Origin: Vespa crabro
Lineage: Eukaryota > Arthropoda > Insecta > Hymenoptera > Vespidae
Direction of reading: 5' to 3'
Assembly: GCF_910589235.1 (NCBI RefSeq)
Contig: NC_060966.1
Span: 6,052,320-6,116,319, forward strand
Length of the DNA: 64,000 nt
Position numbers and translations under genes: made by a program. Under the pieces are notes generated by a model that was not told the DNA's origin, ran no database searches, and saw only the letters and a list, made by a program, of their open reading frames with translations. This document shows positions 35,845 to 50,221 of the stretch, one piece after another. How positions within the stretch are numbered: position 1 is the first letter of the stretch; each line of letters begins with the position of its first letter.

Positions 35845-38800
35845 ATGCCTTCCAGGGACGATATTCGCTCCCTATCCACTGAGCAACGCTGGATCCCTCC
35901 TTCAACTGTTAGACGCGATGCACTCACCCCAGAAAGCAGAAATGATCTCATCTTTAGAAAGGTGCGGGGTATTCTTAACAAGCTCACACCGGAAAAGTTC
36001 GCAAAGCTGAGCAACGATCTGCTCAATTTTGAGCTCAACTCCAATGTAATTCTCAAAGGTGTCATATTCTTGGTAAGTACGAAACGAGTAAGATTGACTC
36101 AACATTCGGGGAACATTTGTTATCTTTCTTATCGCCAGTGTCATTCGTTTGGTATAGTATACTTATCGGAAATGAATAAAGTCGCATGGTTGATAACGAA
36201 CCATTTTACAGATCTTTGAAAAAGCACTTGATGAGCCCAAATACAGTTCTATGTATGCACAGCTGTGCAAACGGCTGTCCGACGAAGCTGCAAACTTTGA
36301 ACCTCGAAAATCGATCGTTGAAGGTCAAAAAGCTCAAAGTACATTCAGATTACTCCTACTTAACAAGTGCCAGGACGAGTTTGAAAATCGTTCGAAAGCA
36401 AGCGAGGCGTTCGAAAATCAGGATGAACTTAGCCCTCTGGATGAACATCACCGGCAGATCGCCAAGCGTAAGATGCTTGGCCACATCAAGTTTATCGGAG
36501 AACTTGGAAAGCTTGGGATCGTGTCGGAATGTATTTTACATAATTGCATCCAAGAATTGCTGCATAAGAAAAGGCGAAGGGGATCCAGGGGGGACAACGC
36601 CGAGGATATCGAATACCTTTGCCAGATTATGCGTACCTGCGGCCGTATCCTTGACTCGGATAAAGGCCGCATACTTATGGATCAATACTTCACACGTATG
36701 AACTCCTTGGCAGAGAGAGGTGATCTTCCTTTACGCATTAAATTTATGCTGCGTGATGTCATTGAATTACGCCGTGATAATTGGGCACCGCGTAAGGCCA
36801 CAACCACCGAGGGCCCGATGCCTATCAATCAAATCCGCAATGATAACGAGGAGACTTCGAGGGGTAATGGCTTCCATAGACGAGAGGATCGCCTCGGAGC
36901 TGAGTTCTTAAGAAAGATGGGTCGTGGCGGATTAGAAATGGACATGATGGGAAGTATTCCTCTAACTTCCCCTTCGTTTGGCATGCCGTCTCCATTCAGT
37001 CCGAATGGATTCTCAACTACTCCCGGAGTTGGTTATGGCCGTCATAATCAACGTAACCAACCAGGATTTTACCAGAACCAGAATCGTCATCCGAATAACT
37101 TCCAAGGAAAACACAATCAACAACAGCATAATTCATCTCAGAATTTTAATAATAGTGAGCTATTCGTTGAATTCATTATATATATACACACACATATATA
37201 TATATATATATCTTTTTAGATTAAATAATACTCATCGATCTTTATTCTCCCATTAACAGATAGTACTAAGGAACTTCGCTTTAATAAAAACAAGATGCTA
37301 CTTGGACATCCAGAGGAAGTGTCTCTGAGACCTTCGGCCAATTCTATGATGTTTAAGCAGACTAACATCAATCCCAATCTACCTCTGAATAGCGGTAAGC
37401 AAGCGCCTCCCCTCCCCCTTATGACGGATCGTTATACCTTTTATCGTAGTGTATAGTAATATGAATTAGGATAATATATTAAATATGAAAATTTTTAGAT
37501 TTGTTCCCAGGACGAACATCGGATCTACCACTTTTGCGCACTGCCACACTCAAACCCAGTTCGCCTTTGTTACATAAAGAAACGCCTCCTTCGATCATAA
37601 TTAAACAGGGACCTTTAGATAAGAGAGAGAAAGCTAGAGAAAAGAAGGATAAAGGTCCTTCGAAGGAAGAAATCTTAAAGAAGGTGAATGCCTTGATGGA
37701 CGATCTTGCTAATCATACCAATATTCAGGATGCTATAACAGCCTTCAAAGATCTTAAGATACCCGAACGATTTTTGCGTCACGCAATTTGTACGATATAT
37801 TCGAATACATTGGACCGCGGAGACTCCGAACGAGATCTTGCTGCCAAACTCGTATCCGAATTGAAAAGAGAAACTATTATTAATGCACAACAATTGCACG
37901 AAGGGTGGAAGGAATTGGTGGCCAGTATACCAGAAAAAGAGAGCGTGCCTTGTGTAACATCTCACGTTGCTTTATTAACAGCCAAGGCCATTGTGGACAA
38001 CCTGATACTGTTAACTGATCTTACTTCTGTAACGGAGAATGGCCAATATCATCCGCTATTTCTACTGACGCTTCAACAACTTCATCGTACTCAAGGAAAA
38101 GCAAAACTCTTGCAGATTTTCAACAGCAGCAAAGTAAATTTAATCAGCCAGTTACCGGAAGCAGACAAAACAAAAGAACGACTAGGAGAAATCCTCGAGG
38201 ACAGAGAATTAACATTCTTGTGTCCACTTCTAAGGATCCAAGGAGATATGTGGCGTCAAATACAAATTGACTCAACTCCAAATGCACTTTACAAATGGAT
38301 TAAGGAGAAATTAGATCCGTTACACTACTGCGATGCTGCATTCATTAACGCATTGATGAATGTTCTTCTTAAATATATAACTCAGGTTAGTTATTATAGA
38401 AAAATAATATTCCTTGTATATTCCAACGATGGGGGGGTGGGTGGTACCATTAGGAGTATATATAATTTTTTTTAATAATAGGAAACAACATTGGCGCCTG
38501 GTGTCGATAAAACTCAGTCTCCTGATAAAGATTTGGTACAAAAGGAACGTGTATTATTGCGTAAATATGCTGGCTTTCTTGACACATTCCTTAAGGCCCT
38601 TGAGTCACAAGTTACAGCTCTCCATGCGTTACAAGTCTTTTGCTATTCGCAAAGTTTTCCTAAAGGAATGCTGAGAAGATGGTTCGTGGCACTTTACGAA
38701 TTTGGAATCATCGAAGAAGATGCCTTTAGCAAATGGAGAGAAGATGTCACTGATGCTTATCCTGGAAAGGGCGAAGCATTGTTCCAGGTAAGAAAAGGAA

Positions 38801-39036
38801 GAATATCGTTGAAATAATTTATATACCTTTCTTTCCATTTTAAGAATATTTCTTGGTGTAACCATGCGATTGTCCATCCTGCGTCTGATGATGTCCGTTG
38901 TAATAAGCATGTACTTGAACATTTACACGTCATAGGTGTTATACATATAATTATTATCTAGGTGTACCGTTGGTTGCTCTGGCTCGATAATGCAGATTCT
39001 GAAGAGGAGGAACATGAAAACGATGAAAAGAATTAA
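35845..39036 (+). CDS. NAT1: eIF4G2/DAP5/NAT1 translation initiation factor
   Basis: The exons are 35845-36072, 36212-37154, 37260-37394, 37499-38385, 38482-38787 and 38962-39036: 2574 nt, 857 residues (human DAP5 is about 907). The MIF4G domain starts near residue 35 (FRKVRGILNKLTPEKFAKL) and extends to about 270, binding eIF4A/eIF3. A Gly/Asn/Gln-rich linker follows. The MA3 domain is at about 490-615 (SKEEILKKVNALMDDLA onward). The W2 domain at about 680-850 ends in an aromatic/acidic tail (YRWLLWLDN then Asp/Glu). As in the family, no eIF4E-binding N-terminal region is seen. The role is cap-independent or eIF4E-independent initiation. The ATG at 35845 has an in-frame TAA 12 bases upstream and a poor context (T at -3). 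Relatives in vertebrates and flies start at GUG, so the start deserves checking. Confidence 0.92.
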
Positions 39037-39649
39037 TTGTGAAGGCCCCTGAAAAGGATGTGTTTTTCAGACTACCTATAATTTGGAATAGGGTTTTATT
39101 ATCTATATTACTGAACCACTATGGGGTTTCAGTTTCACTGAATTGAGTTATCTCCACTCAGTACTATCAACATCTTGTTAGTCTGTCGAGGCTCTCGTAT
39201 AAAGGAAAGGTTTTTAAATCGTGTCCAAAATTATTGGATAGATGACAAGCCTTCGAGATATATGACAGGCTCCGTAAACAAGAAGTTCTAGAAGATTTTA
39301 GATAATTGCATATTAATATGATTTATATTAATATTGGGTCAGCAGGTATCATGAGACGTCGTTGTTTCGATTATCGGTGTAGAAAAGAAATGAATTGAAA
39401 CGAATTGAAATGAATTGAAATGAAAACGTAACGAAACGAAACGAAACGAAAGGAGAAAAATTAGTCTGGTGATTTGTGTTGTCCAAGTTTTTGTCTAGTA
39501 TTGTGCATGTGTCGCGTTTTGTAAGTCTTTTTTTGTCTCTGCGACAACTTGCGAGTCGCTTGTTATCTCTGTGTACCAGCTTTTACATTTATTAAGATGA
39601 ATTATTACTGCTACCTACTATTATTATTATCATCATCATGATTACTTAT

Positions 39650-39792
<143 letters not shown>

Positions 39793-40482
39793 TATTATAC
39801 ATACAATTGATTACGGCTATAAAAAAAAAGGAAAAAAAAAAACATTTACATTTATTATATTAAAGAGACGATCACACACAGGCAGGACTGACTCAGTAAA
39901 AAAAAAAAAAAAAAAAAAAAAAAGAAAAAAGAAAAAAGAAAAAAAAAGAGAAAAAAGAGGAAAAAAAGAAAAAAATCGATTACGAACGCAAATCAATTTT
40001 TGGAAAGTTGCAAGTAATAATTTAATGGAAAGTTCGTGATACAGTATAAATGTCCTGAGTCAGATATATAAAATACTTTAAATGACCGATTAAACATCTG
40101 TTTTTTGCTGTAATATCTACTTGCTGCGGCGTGATTCTAATAAGTACTAATCATTTACCAATTATATAACAACCAGCAGCCAACATCACATCCACGTAAC
40201 GTAAAATAGCAAAAATTAGTGACACGACTAAATCGTATTTAAAAAAAAAAAATAAACATACCTTGGTGTAATTTATTACAGATGGTTCCCTGTGGTTCTG
40301 TCGTTAATCGACCACCTTTACCTTTATTTCCTGCATATAGAAATCTTCTCCCTCGTTTAAAATCATTTAAGTACGAAATGGATTTTAGTTTATAAACGTT
40401 AATTGCATAGTTTTGTCTATTGTTTAGTGCAATATCGCAATTTAAGATCGCTGGGCGAGAGCTTGTTGTTACAGAAGACTGA

Positions 40483-40483
40483 A

Positions 40484-40514
<31 letters not shown>

Positions 40515-40541
40515 AAGGGAGAGAGAGAGAGAGAGAGAGAG
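40483..40541. repeat. (GA)n tract
   Basis: A nearly pure GA run interrupted by a few A/G variants, in the 3' flank of the eIF4G2-like gene. Confidence 0.85.
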
Positions 40542-42494
40542 AGTAATGAGAAAGAGAAAGAAATGAAAGAAAGGAGAGAGTAATCATACTAATTCTTTTC
40601 TGCGGTATGCTCTAATCATAAAAGAGTACTTATGTAACAACTTAGCAGCTAAAAAATCGGTTACTATAATTGTATACATTTTCATTTTTATAAAGACCAA
40701 TGTTAAACTCGTGCGTATATACAGTATACAGGTATTGAATATTGGCACAACGATTTGGATAGATTTTTGTTATTTATTATCCTCATAATAATGATGTACA
40801 TATTCTGATTATTCAAGAATCTGTATTTAAACTTTTATCGCTGGACTGAAAAGTGTTATATTTAAATGGTCACGTTTATTTAATGTATGCATTATATGCT
40901 CGCGGAGCTTCATAAAATCGGATATAATATATTCGAATTGTTTATCTAACCAATTCCGTAACGTGCATTATTATTAGAGAGAAATGAAAGAAAGAAAAAA
41001 AAGTAAAAGAGAAATCAGTCTTCGAACACACACAGAGAGAAATAGCATTTAAGACTCGCTCACAAAATCTCAATTACATTCTTTTGAATCTTTACACATG
41101 CTCTACAAAAATTTCATTTTAATAAAAAGTTTCAAAAAGGAAAGAAAGAAAAAAAAAAATAGGAAAAAGAAAATAAGATAACAAAAAAAAAAAGAACAGA
41201 TAATGAATCATGCGTATCCGATGTATAATTTGTCCCATCTTTGTTTTATAGTAGAGTTTTGGATGAGAGTCCTATTTCAAGATGGAATTTAATATTCATT
41301 CTTTTTTTTTTTTTTTTTTTTTTTTGAACATAATATTCTTTGCACACGAAATATATTTGTAGACATTAGCGTAGTATTTAATGGGTATCTGTGGTATATT
41401 TATATGTTTCACCGATTGCTTTATAATAGAGATACAAACCGTATATAAAAAGAAAAAAACATGGCTTGTACGTCAAATTAACACAAGCCATATAAAATAA
41501 ATATGTCAATCGTATTTTAGTTTTCACTAAACGATATTGTATGCAAATTTCGTTAATTTATTTTTCACACATGTGTAATTTATGAAATTCAATTGAAAAC
41601 ACAAACAATCCATGTATAAATATTTCGTCAGTATTATTTCTTGCATAATAGATTTAAACATTATAACAATTTTTAATTGGCTATAGACATTAAAAACAAT
41701 GAAAACTTCTTTTATCTCTATCAATAAAAGCTGTTCCTAGAATCATTCGTTATTTCTAACTCTCTATTATTATTATTATTTCCTTGCAGTTATTGCATAT
41801 TATATTATACATCTTAGAGATACATTAGTATCCTTCTAATTTGGATTATCGGATTATTAATTTGCTTAAAATGCATCTTATGGATATTCGTAATTACTTC
41901 TTTTTATTTTTTTTCTTTTTTTTTTTTTTCTTTTTTTTTCTTAGGAAAAAAATCAAATTTTTTTTTAACAGATTAGCTAAAGCAAATTTAAACTAGACTT
42001 GATAAATATCTGCATTATCGATGTTACATAAGAGTATTTTCTTTTTCTTTTTTTTCTTCTGCACTTGATTACATTCCTGTACCTTTGTATCATTTGTGAC
42101 AAAACACTATTAAAGATATTTGTTATTATATATAAAAAAGAAGAAAATCTCAATTATTCGCAAGTACAAATTTATGATAGAAATTGTTATTATTAGTATA
42201 TAATTTATAAATGGACAAACGAATCGAAGACATAATTTTTAATATGAATACATATTTTTAATGTCATTTTATATAATTAATAAAAAAATATTAGATTATA
42301 TTTATTTTAAAAAGTATATAATTTGTTTTACACCGTAAGTTATGTTTATCTCAGCTTCTTACGAATAGGGTTTTTTTGTTATGTTGGTAGACAACACACA
42401 CTAATAACGGATATACATGAGAAACGAATTGTATTGCAGCCATGTTTTTTAAATAGGTATATGGTATGTAGTGTATCGAGTACACTTAAGAAAT

Positions 42495-44103
42495 ATGGCA
42501 AGTTTTTCAAGGTGAGATAAAGAATTTTTCAACCTATATATATTCTTCTTTTTTTGTCGTTAATCGTTATTTTGCAACATTTCCTTGATAATATTATTTT
42601 GTAAAAACAAACTTGACAAAAATTCAAATATTAAGATTAAAAGTCTTTCGATTGAATTTTTGAGGTTATGACTTTTGATACAATCATATTTCATTTCTTA
42701 ATTTATTTATTAATTCTATAAGATTCAATTAAATATCATTAAGAAGTGATTCAGTTGTTATAACGTAGTTATTGTACTGTGAAAACGAAATTATGTCATC
42801 ATGGTTTCTATTACAATTGCATGTGATTAGCTATAGTTAAGTGCATCATCATTGTAAAAAATAGATGATATGCAAAATATAATTATCATAAAACATAAAT
42901 AATAAATACGTTATATAAAAAATTTTACAGGCATGACACAAACAAAGTGTGTTGTTATGCACATCCAGATGCACCACTTATCGAAGATCACAGAGCTGGT
43001 GATCAGATATGTTCAGAGTGTGGATTAGTAGTGGGTGACAGGTGAGAAGACAAAATAAAGTAAAGATAAAGAACAATGTTCAACAGTGTTAAAATTATCA
43101 ATTTATCTTGCTGATATTAGGGTCATAGACGTAGGTTCAGAATGGAGGACGTTTAGTAATGAAAAAGCTGGTGTTGATCCGTCCCGTGTTGGTGGCCCTG
43201 AGAATCCTTTACTTAATGGTTCAGATTTGTCTACCATGATTGGACCTGGAACTGGTGCTGCTTCTTTTGATGCTTTTGGTGCTTCCAAATATCAAAATAG
43301 ACGTACAGTTAGTATGACATATTTAACATTCATTTGCAACATTTCTTTTTCTATGATATCAATTGATATTGAAATATAATTCTAGATGAGTAGTTCTGAC
43401 AGAGCATTAATCAATGCATTTCGTGAGATCAATGGAATGGCAGATCGTATTAATTTACCAAAAACCATTGTAGACAGAGCTAATAATCTTTTTAAGCAAG
43501 TACATGATGGGAAAAATTTGAAAGGACGCGCCAATGATGCAATTGCATCAGCTTGCCTGTATATTGCATGTAGACAAGAGGGAGTACCACGGACTTTCAA
43601 AGAAATTTGTGCCGTTAGCAAAATTAGTAAAAAAGAAATCGGCAGATGTTTTAAGCTGATATTGAAGGCACTGGAAACGAGCGTGGATCTCATCACAACA
43701 GGAGACTTCATGTCAAGATTCTGTTCCAATCTTGGTCTTCCAAATATGGTACAAAGGGCTGCAACGCATATTGCTCGAAAAGCAGTAGAAATTGATATTG
43801 TACCTGGAAGATCACCTATTTCAGTAGCTGCAGCTGCAATTTATATGGCATCACAAGTATGTATATTTCTTGATATAATTGACGAAACATTATAATTAAT
43901 TAAACGAAATGTTTCAATTTCTTTTTATTAATATACTACAGGCTTCGGAAGACAAGAGATCACAAAAAGAAATTGGAGATATTGCAGGAGTTGCAGATGT
44001 TACGATCAGACAGTCTTACAAGCTCATGTATCCGCATGCAAGTAAACTATTTCCAGAAGACTTCAAATTTGCAACGCCTATTGATCAGTTACCACAAATG
44101 TGA
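42495..44103 (+). CDS. TfIIB: General transcription factor IIB
   Basis: The exons are 42495-42511, 42931-43041, 43121-43307, 43386-43856 and 43942-44103: 948 nt, 315 residues (human 316). The first coding exon is only 17 nt and encodes MASFS plus two bases of an Arg codon. It is identified by its ATG, its gtgaga donor and exact phase match to the next exon. The zinc ribbon uses C14, H17, C33 and C36. The B-reader/linker region GSEWRTFSNEKAGVDPSRVG follows. Two cyclin-fold repeats occupy about 110-205 and 210-305 (GRANDAIASACLYIACRQEG and GRSPISVAAAAIYMASQ). The protein ends PIDQLPQM. It bridges TBP-promoter complexes and RNA polymerase II in the nucleus. Residue-level similarity to animal TFIIB is very strong. 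Confidence 0.96.
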
Positions 44104-45530
44104 ATTGGGCAATATCATCCTCTCTTTGAGCTTTTGGTATATATTTTACTTATCGCTAGAATACTTTCGTGTATAATAATAGTGTAATGAATATAACATT
44201 TTTTTATAGCATACATTCCCGGAATAATTAGATGCTATACAATTCTTATTCTTTTCTCGAATGCCAACTAAATTATGAAATATGTGAGATTCCTTTTAGG
44301 GTAATTTAATTCAATTAACTTCCTAATCAGCAAAATAATCTATAACTTAGATTATATTTAATTCGATTTTCCATGCACATTGGACACGTGCTAATGAATA
44401 TATTCATAAGATATTTTACATGGTCTATATGACCAAAGCAAATTTCACTCTATTTAGTGATTATCCATCATAATAATATATAATAATAATGTATTTATGA
44501 ACATGCTGAATATTTAATTTTGAAAAGACAATTCTAGTAACGTTGTTAGAATTATTGTAAAATTGTTCTATATAAATTATATAAAAAAACTTTCATTTTG
44601 ATGGGCCGTTCAATGTGCAAAAAATGTATATAATTTTTATTTATATTTAAGAGATGGTAATATGTATAATGGGAGTATCAATGTGCTATGTTAGATGAAT
44701 ATATAAAGAAAATGTTATTCGTTTGTCGAATTGGTAATATTCTCCAGCAACTTGTACCTGACATAATTATCATTACAGAGTATGCTGGTAATTATATTAT
44801 ATTTTAACAGACATCCGTACAACAGCACAATGATTCTCTGTTAGATTTTTTATGAAGCACCAAAAAAGGAGCGTTTGTTGCCTTATCTGTAACGTAAGAA
44901 AAACTTAGTATTAGAAGTAATTGTACGATATAATTGACTTTGGAAACATAATAAAGATAACATAATATTTTATCGAACGATTGATAATACATATACAAAC
45001 TGGTTGATGAAAAAATCTTATCTTATAACATAGATAAATTAATTATATATTTACATTGTTGTAAATATGAGGAACATTGAAAACTTCCAACTAATGATGA
45101 ATAAGACTGGATAATTTATACATATAAAATAAATAGAAACATACATGCTCCATCATGTGTCATAGTTATGTTAATCATTTAACTTACTAAAAAATATCGT
45201 AAAGACTGTACATTGGGTAAATGAAAAAATGAGTATATTAATCTTAATATATTCGCCTTATATTTAAAACGAAAATATATAATATAACAGAGCATGAAAA
45301 TAGTTTAACATTATTTGCATATTTTATAAATGAAAATCATTCTTATTATTTGAAAATGATTAAGTATATTATGAGGAATATTTATACATCTTTTTTTTTT
45401 CCTTTTTCCTTTTTTTTTTCTTTTTTTCAAAATATGTCCGACAAATTTATTCTAAGTTTCAACAGATATAAAATCCATATTGATTTAATAGTACAAAACG
45501 TGAACATTTTTATGGCATCCATTTTTTTTT

Positions 45531-45563
<33 letters not shown>

Positions 45564-45664
45564 TTAAAACTGTAATTTGAATTATTGACATTGAAGGTAA
45601 CAAACAATTTGATCGGAGTTATACTAAATATATTCATATATAGATTATAGTGGTGTTTTTGTTA
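44104..45664. other. Convergent 3' region of TFIIB and the Shisa-like gene
   Basis: AT-rich DNA lies between the TFIIB stop (44103, +) and the Shisa-like stop (45665, -). It contains T-runs around 45390-45430 and 45528-45562 and no coding exon I can support. It is most likely the two 3'UTRs. Confidence 0.55.
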
Positions 45665-48600
45665 TTATTGTACATATCCAGGATTATATGGTGCCTGCCT
45701 GCCATAAGGTTCGATTGTATAAGCTGGTGGTGGTTGTGGCATTCCTATTAAATTAGACATAGAATGGAAATCACACATATACGTTTTCATTGGGAGATAA
45801 AATAATAATATGAAATATAATAAAAGATTACCTCCAACATTAGTTGGATATGGTGTATAATGATTTTGCTCTGTTTGATTGGCATAATCAGATGGAGGAT
45901 TTGTTGAAGTTTGTATCACATGAACAACACTTGGTGTTTGTACTTCTATAACAAAAATTAATGTACTACTATGTTCTGAAAGAACAATTTTCAATAATTT
46001 CCATTTTCAGAGACAGCGGGCGAATATTTAAATATTGACATTAAAAACAAAAAAAAAAAAAAAGAAAAGAAAGAAGAAAAGAAAAAAGAAAAAAAGAGAA
46101 GAAAAACCGTAGAAAGCACAGTACTGAAAAATAATTTCATATCAAGGATAAAAAGAACTGTAATTTTCTTGCACAAATTTCTTTTATTATTAAAGCAGTA
46201 CAAAAAAATAGCTCGCGTTGTTTTACCTATATATCATTACATGTGTATAAAAAGCAATATATATATATATATATATATATGTGTATGTGTATGTGAAATG
46301 TCTATAATAATATTGTATAATACGCGTGTTTTTAAACAAATACAATATATTAGATCTTTATAGTACATATATAGTGGTTTTAATTCATGTAATTTCTCAC
46401 TGGTTTCTTATGTAACGTGTAAATAGGACTATTATTCTTTTTTGTATAAAATACATTTTCTTTTTTTTTTCTTTTTCATAAAAAATCAACTGAGAGGATT
46501 ATGGATTATAGTACATGAGCGTGTATAGGAACATTGTATTTTCTCTTGCTATTATGTGTATCATAAAAAGTATTGAATATATTAACATATAAAATACTAT
46601 TATACTTAGAATTATAGAAAACAGTAGAGAGACTTCCTTTCGAGAAGCATTATATAGCATAATTGTTTCATATATTTTATTTTATTAATTTGTAACTGCA
46701 AAATATATGAAGATTATGCTAAGAAAATTATACAAAAATTTATGTCTTATTTCTAAAATGGAATGTATTATATGTATGTGTGTATATATATTTATATATA
46801 TATATATATATATATTTATACACACATACAGTGTTTATAAATTTTTAGTTGCATAAAAAGTTAGACATAAGCCAATCTTAATCTAATTCAAATAGATGAT
46901 GCCAGAAAATTATGCCATAGTTGGTCCTAAAAACAATTATATAACTCAATTAGTTATTGAGTGTAACACAAATGATAAGAGATCATTTTAATAATATTAA
47001 TAATACATAATGATAATTATATTCTTATTTAAAACAACTATTAAAATAGATTTGAATATTTATACATATTAACTATTTGTGCTTTTCTGTTTGTATCTAG
47101 AAAATATTCGTCCTAGCTGCCTCTGACAACAGTTATATGTAAAAAGAATGTAATATTGTAATGTTATATGAAGAAAAAAAAGAAAAAAAGATAAAAAAAA
47201 GAACTATAATAATTGCATTATATTAATACATTATTTATCTTTCAGGGAATAAGAAAAATGTATATTATAGTAAATGTAGATTATTATAACTTTGATCTTA
47301 AATTTAATGAAATATTTTGCAATATGCTGGATCAATTCACAGACTTTCTCAAAATAGTTACTTACTCCCATAAACGGTGCCTTGATGGCGTCGACGATAC
47401 CATGGGCAGCAGCTGCAGTATAAACAAGAAATGCAGCAAACTATTAATGATACAATAATACCAGCAGCGATAACCACAGGTACGATGATACCAAGTCTGG
47501 AAGACGATGATATATTAATTAGTTTAATAACAATCGTTTTGCAGAGATATTAAAAATAATAATAATAATAATAATTCATATAAAATTTTAATAAAAATGT
47601 ATAAATCTTGATATACCCCATTGTCATAGCAAATTCTTCTTGAGTGCAACAGTAATAATTTTCATTTGCTAAATCATAACAACAATATGATTTACTAGAA
47701 TCCCATAACACGGGACAACTAGTCATCATTTTTTCGAACAAATTCTTTGAATCTTTATAAGTACATTCCATCCCTGTAAAAGAAAAATATAAATTATTTG
47801 ATATTACCTATGTACATAAAACAACAGTCGACGTATTAATATTTGTGTATATAGTATGAGTCATTGTTTTATCCTGATATTAGATTTCTCTGATTAGGTT
47901 CATATTATTTTTTCCTTATCTACTTTTCCCCCACAAAATTCGTCGAATCAGACGTCGAAAAGAATATTTGAAATAAATAAACGTTTAGCTGTTACTTCGT
48001 ATGCAAATTACATTTTTTTTTCTGTATTATAACATATATTCTGTGTCTATTAAAATACGCAATAAAGAAAAGAAAAGAGAAAAAAGGGGGTATTAGATAA
48101 AAATAATTATCGGTCAAGCATATATTTTTTAACTCACAATTCGAAAAGATAACAATCTAATCTTTAATAATCGATATCACAAAATTATAACGTTTAGTTA
48201 GATATTATTTTTAAAGATTCATTACATCTGAAATAATTTAATAATTAATATGATGTAATTGTTAGATAGGTATATACTTATTCAAAGAAACAATATAAAT
48301 TAAAAACTAATTTATATATTATTCTTATCTATTGTCACAAATTATTATCGAAGAATTTTATCAGGTTCTATTTATTATCATTGAGTTTTATCATGCAGAT
48401 ACTATATCTATTACTTGAATATTATGTTATATCGAAATATTCATTGTGACTTCATTTAGTTTATTATTTTCTGTAAAATGTTATTGTATTAAAAAAGAAA
48501 AAAAAGGGTCAACAAATTAGTTATTTATATTTAATGTACATACATATTAATATTTAATATATATTTGAATAATAATGGAAATAACGTAAAAATCATGCTA

Positions 48601-50190
48601 TATTCATTTAAAAAATATGTATATATACATATATATATATATATTTGCTAAACAAATGAAGATAAATAAAATCATGAATAAGTTACAATGAATCTTTGCT
48701 GCCGTTAGTTATCAAATTCGTTGGTAGCATATCACATTCTGATAACATATGCATTCTTATCTATAGACTTCAATTAACAGTATCAAAATAATATATAAAA
48801 TTTGCACAAACAAATGTGTTTTACGAAGAATATTTTATATTTAATCGATATTAAAATTCACTAAAATAAGATTTGTCATATTCATTGTTCTAAATCGACT
48901 GATAACTTAAGGAAACATTAAATATGTTTGGGTTTTACATGTAACTGCACCGCGAACAAATTTTATTTAATACATTGTTAATAATTTTACTCATTTATTT
49001 TCATTGAGAAACATTTATTCGATCAAATAAAAGTGTGATAGACGTTACGTTCGTCAAAAAAAAAAAAAGATCACGTTCATATTTCGCGCGATATTTGTTT
49101 ACTTTAACGAGTAAAAAAACTAATCAAATCAGTGACCATTATTGTGATCATTAATTGTAATAATAAAACAAAAACAGAAATAGATAAAAATATATATAGT
49201 GAAGCAAATTAAATGATGATTAAACATTATTATCATCATTATTATTCGTGTATACTAAATGATGAGTTTCTGATCTATTATACACATCGAGCATTTATAT
49301 CGTATAATTTCCGGTAACCTTTAGAGGAAGCACAAAAGATACTCAAAAAATGCTTTAAATATGAACTCACGAATATAAATGCCAATACATAAAAGATAAG
49401 AAAGGTCGACCTAAGATCTTTTCAAATAGCGATTGGTTTTTCGTATATATTAATGGTCAAATCAGTACACAAGCAAGCAGGCAGGCAATAGTCAAGTATA
49501 ATTCAGCAAAAAAAGCCGGTTGAACGGTCGAGAAGATTCATATCCACATACATATGTAAATATATGAATATATATATATATATATATACACATATGTATG
49601 TGCATACAGGTTCCTTTTTTGTTTCATTTATTTCTCTCACTCGGGAGAAAAAAATATTACCCACCCAAACGAAACGACCCACCCAAAAGAAAATGGAACA
49701 ATGAAAGTTGCTTGAAATGATTCATCGAATTCGTAATTCATCGAATTCAACGTAATCGTCGAATAAAATTCAAAGACAATAGATAAAAAAACTGATTATA
49801 TATCATTTTTTTTTCTTTTTTTTTAATATTGTAACGGAAGCTACTCCTGAATATTTCCCAATTGGTCCTTGGTGTATACGTAATAAAACAAAACCAGATT
49901 TGCGAATAAGAAAAAAAAAAAAGAAAAAAAAAAGCGCTACGATCGGAAATCGAAGAGTTTAATGAAGTTACAATGGCATAAGAATAGCACCGATATCGAA
50001 GGCTATTTTATCGAATATCGGACGCAGGAAAGAGAATCGTGTTACGTTACTCAAAGTAAACATATAAGAGGAGAATAATAATGGGTCACCAATAAATTCG
50101 TACAATACTTTATCGATGATTCTGAAAAGAACGATGGACTCGTCCATTCTAAGAATCGTTGCATATCATGCGCGTCATCAGCAAGATGAA

Positions 50191-50221
<31 letters not shown>

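Noticed and set aside
35705..36010. GTG-initiated frame as the true NAT1 start
   Set aside because: It is in a different frame from the MIF4G coding sequence, and the available splice pair does not bring it into frame.
38788..38961. Possible intronic C/D snoRNA in the NAT1-like gene (ctgatgatgtcc box-C-like)
   Set aside because: No box D follows at the expected distance and there are no terminal pairing stems.
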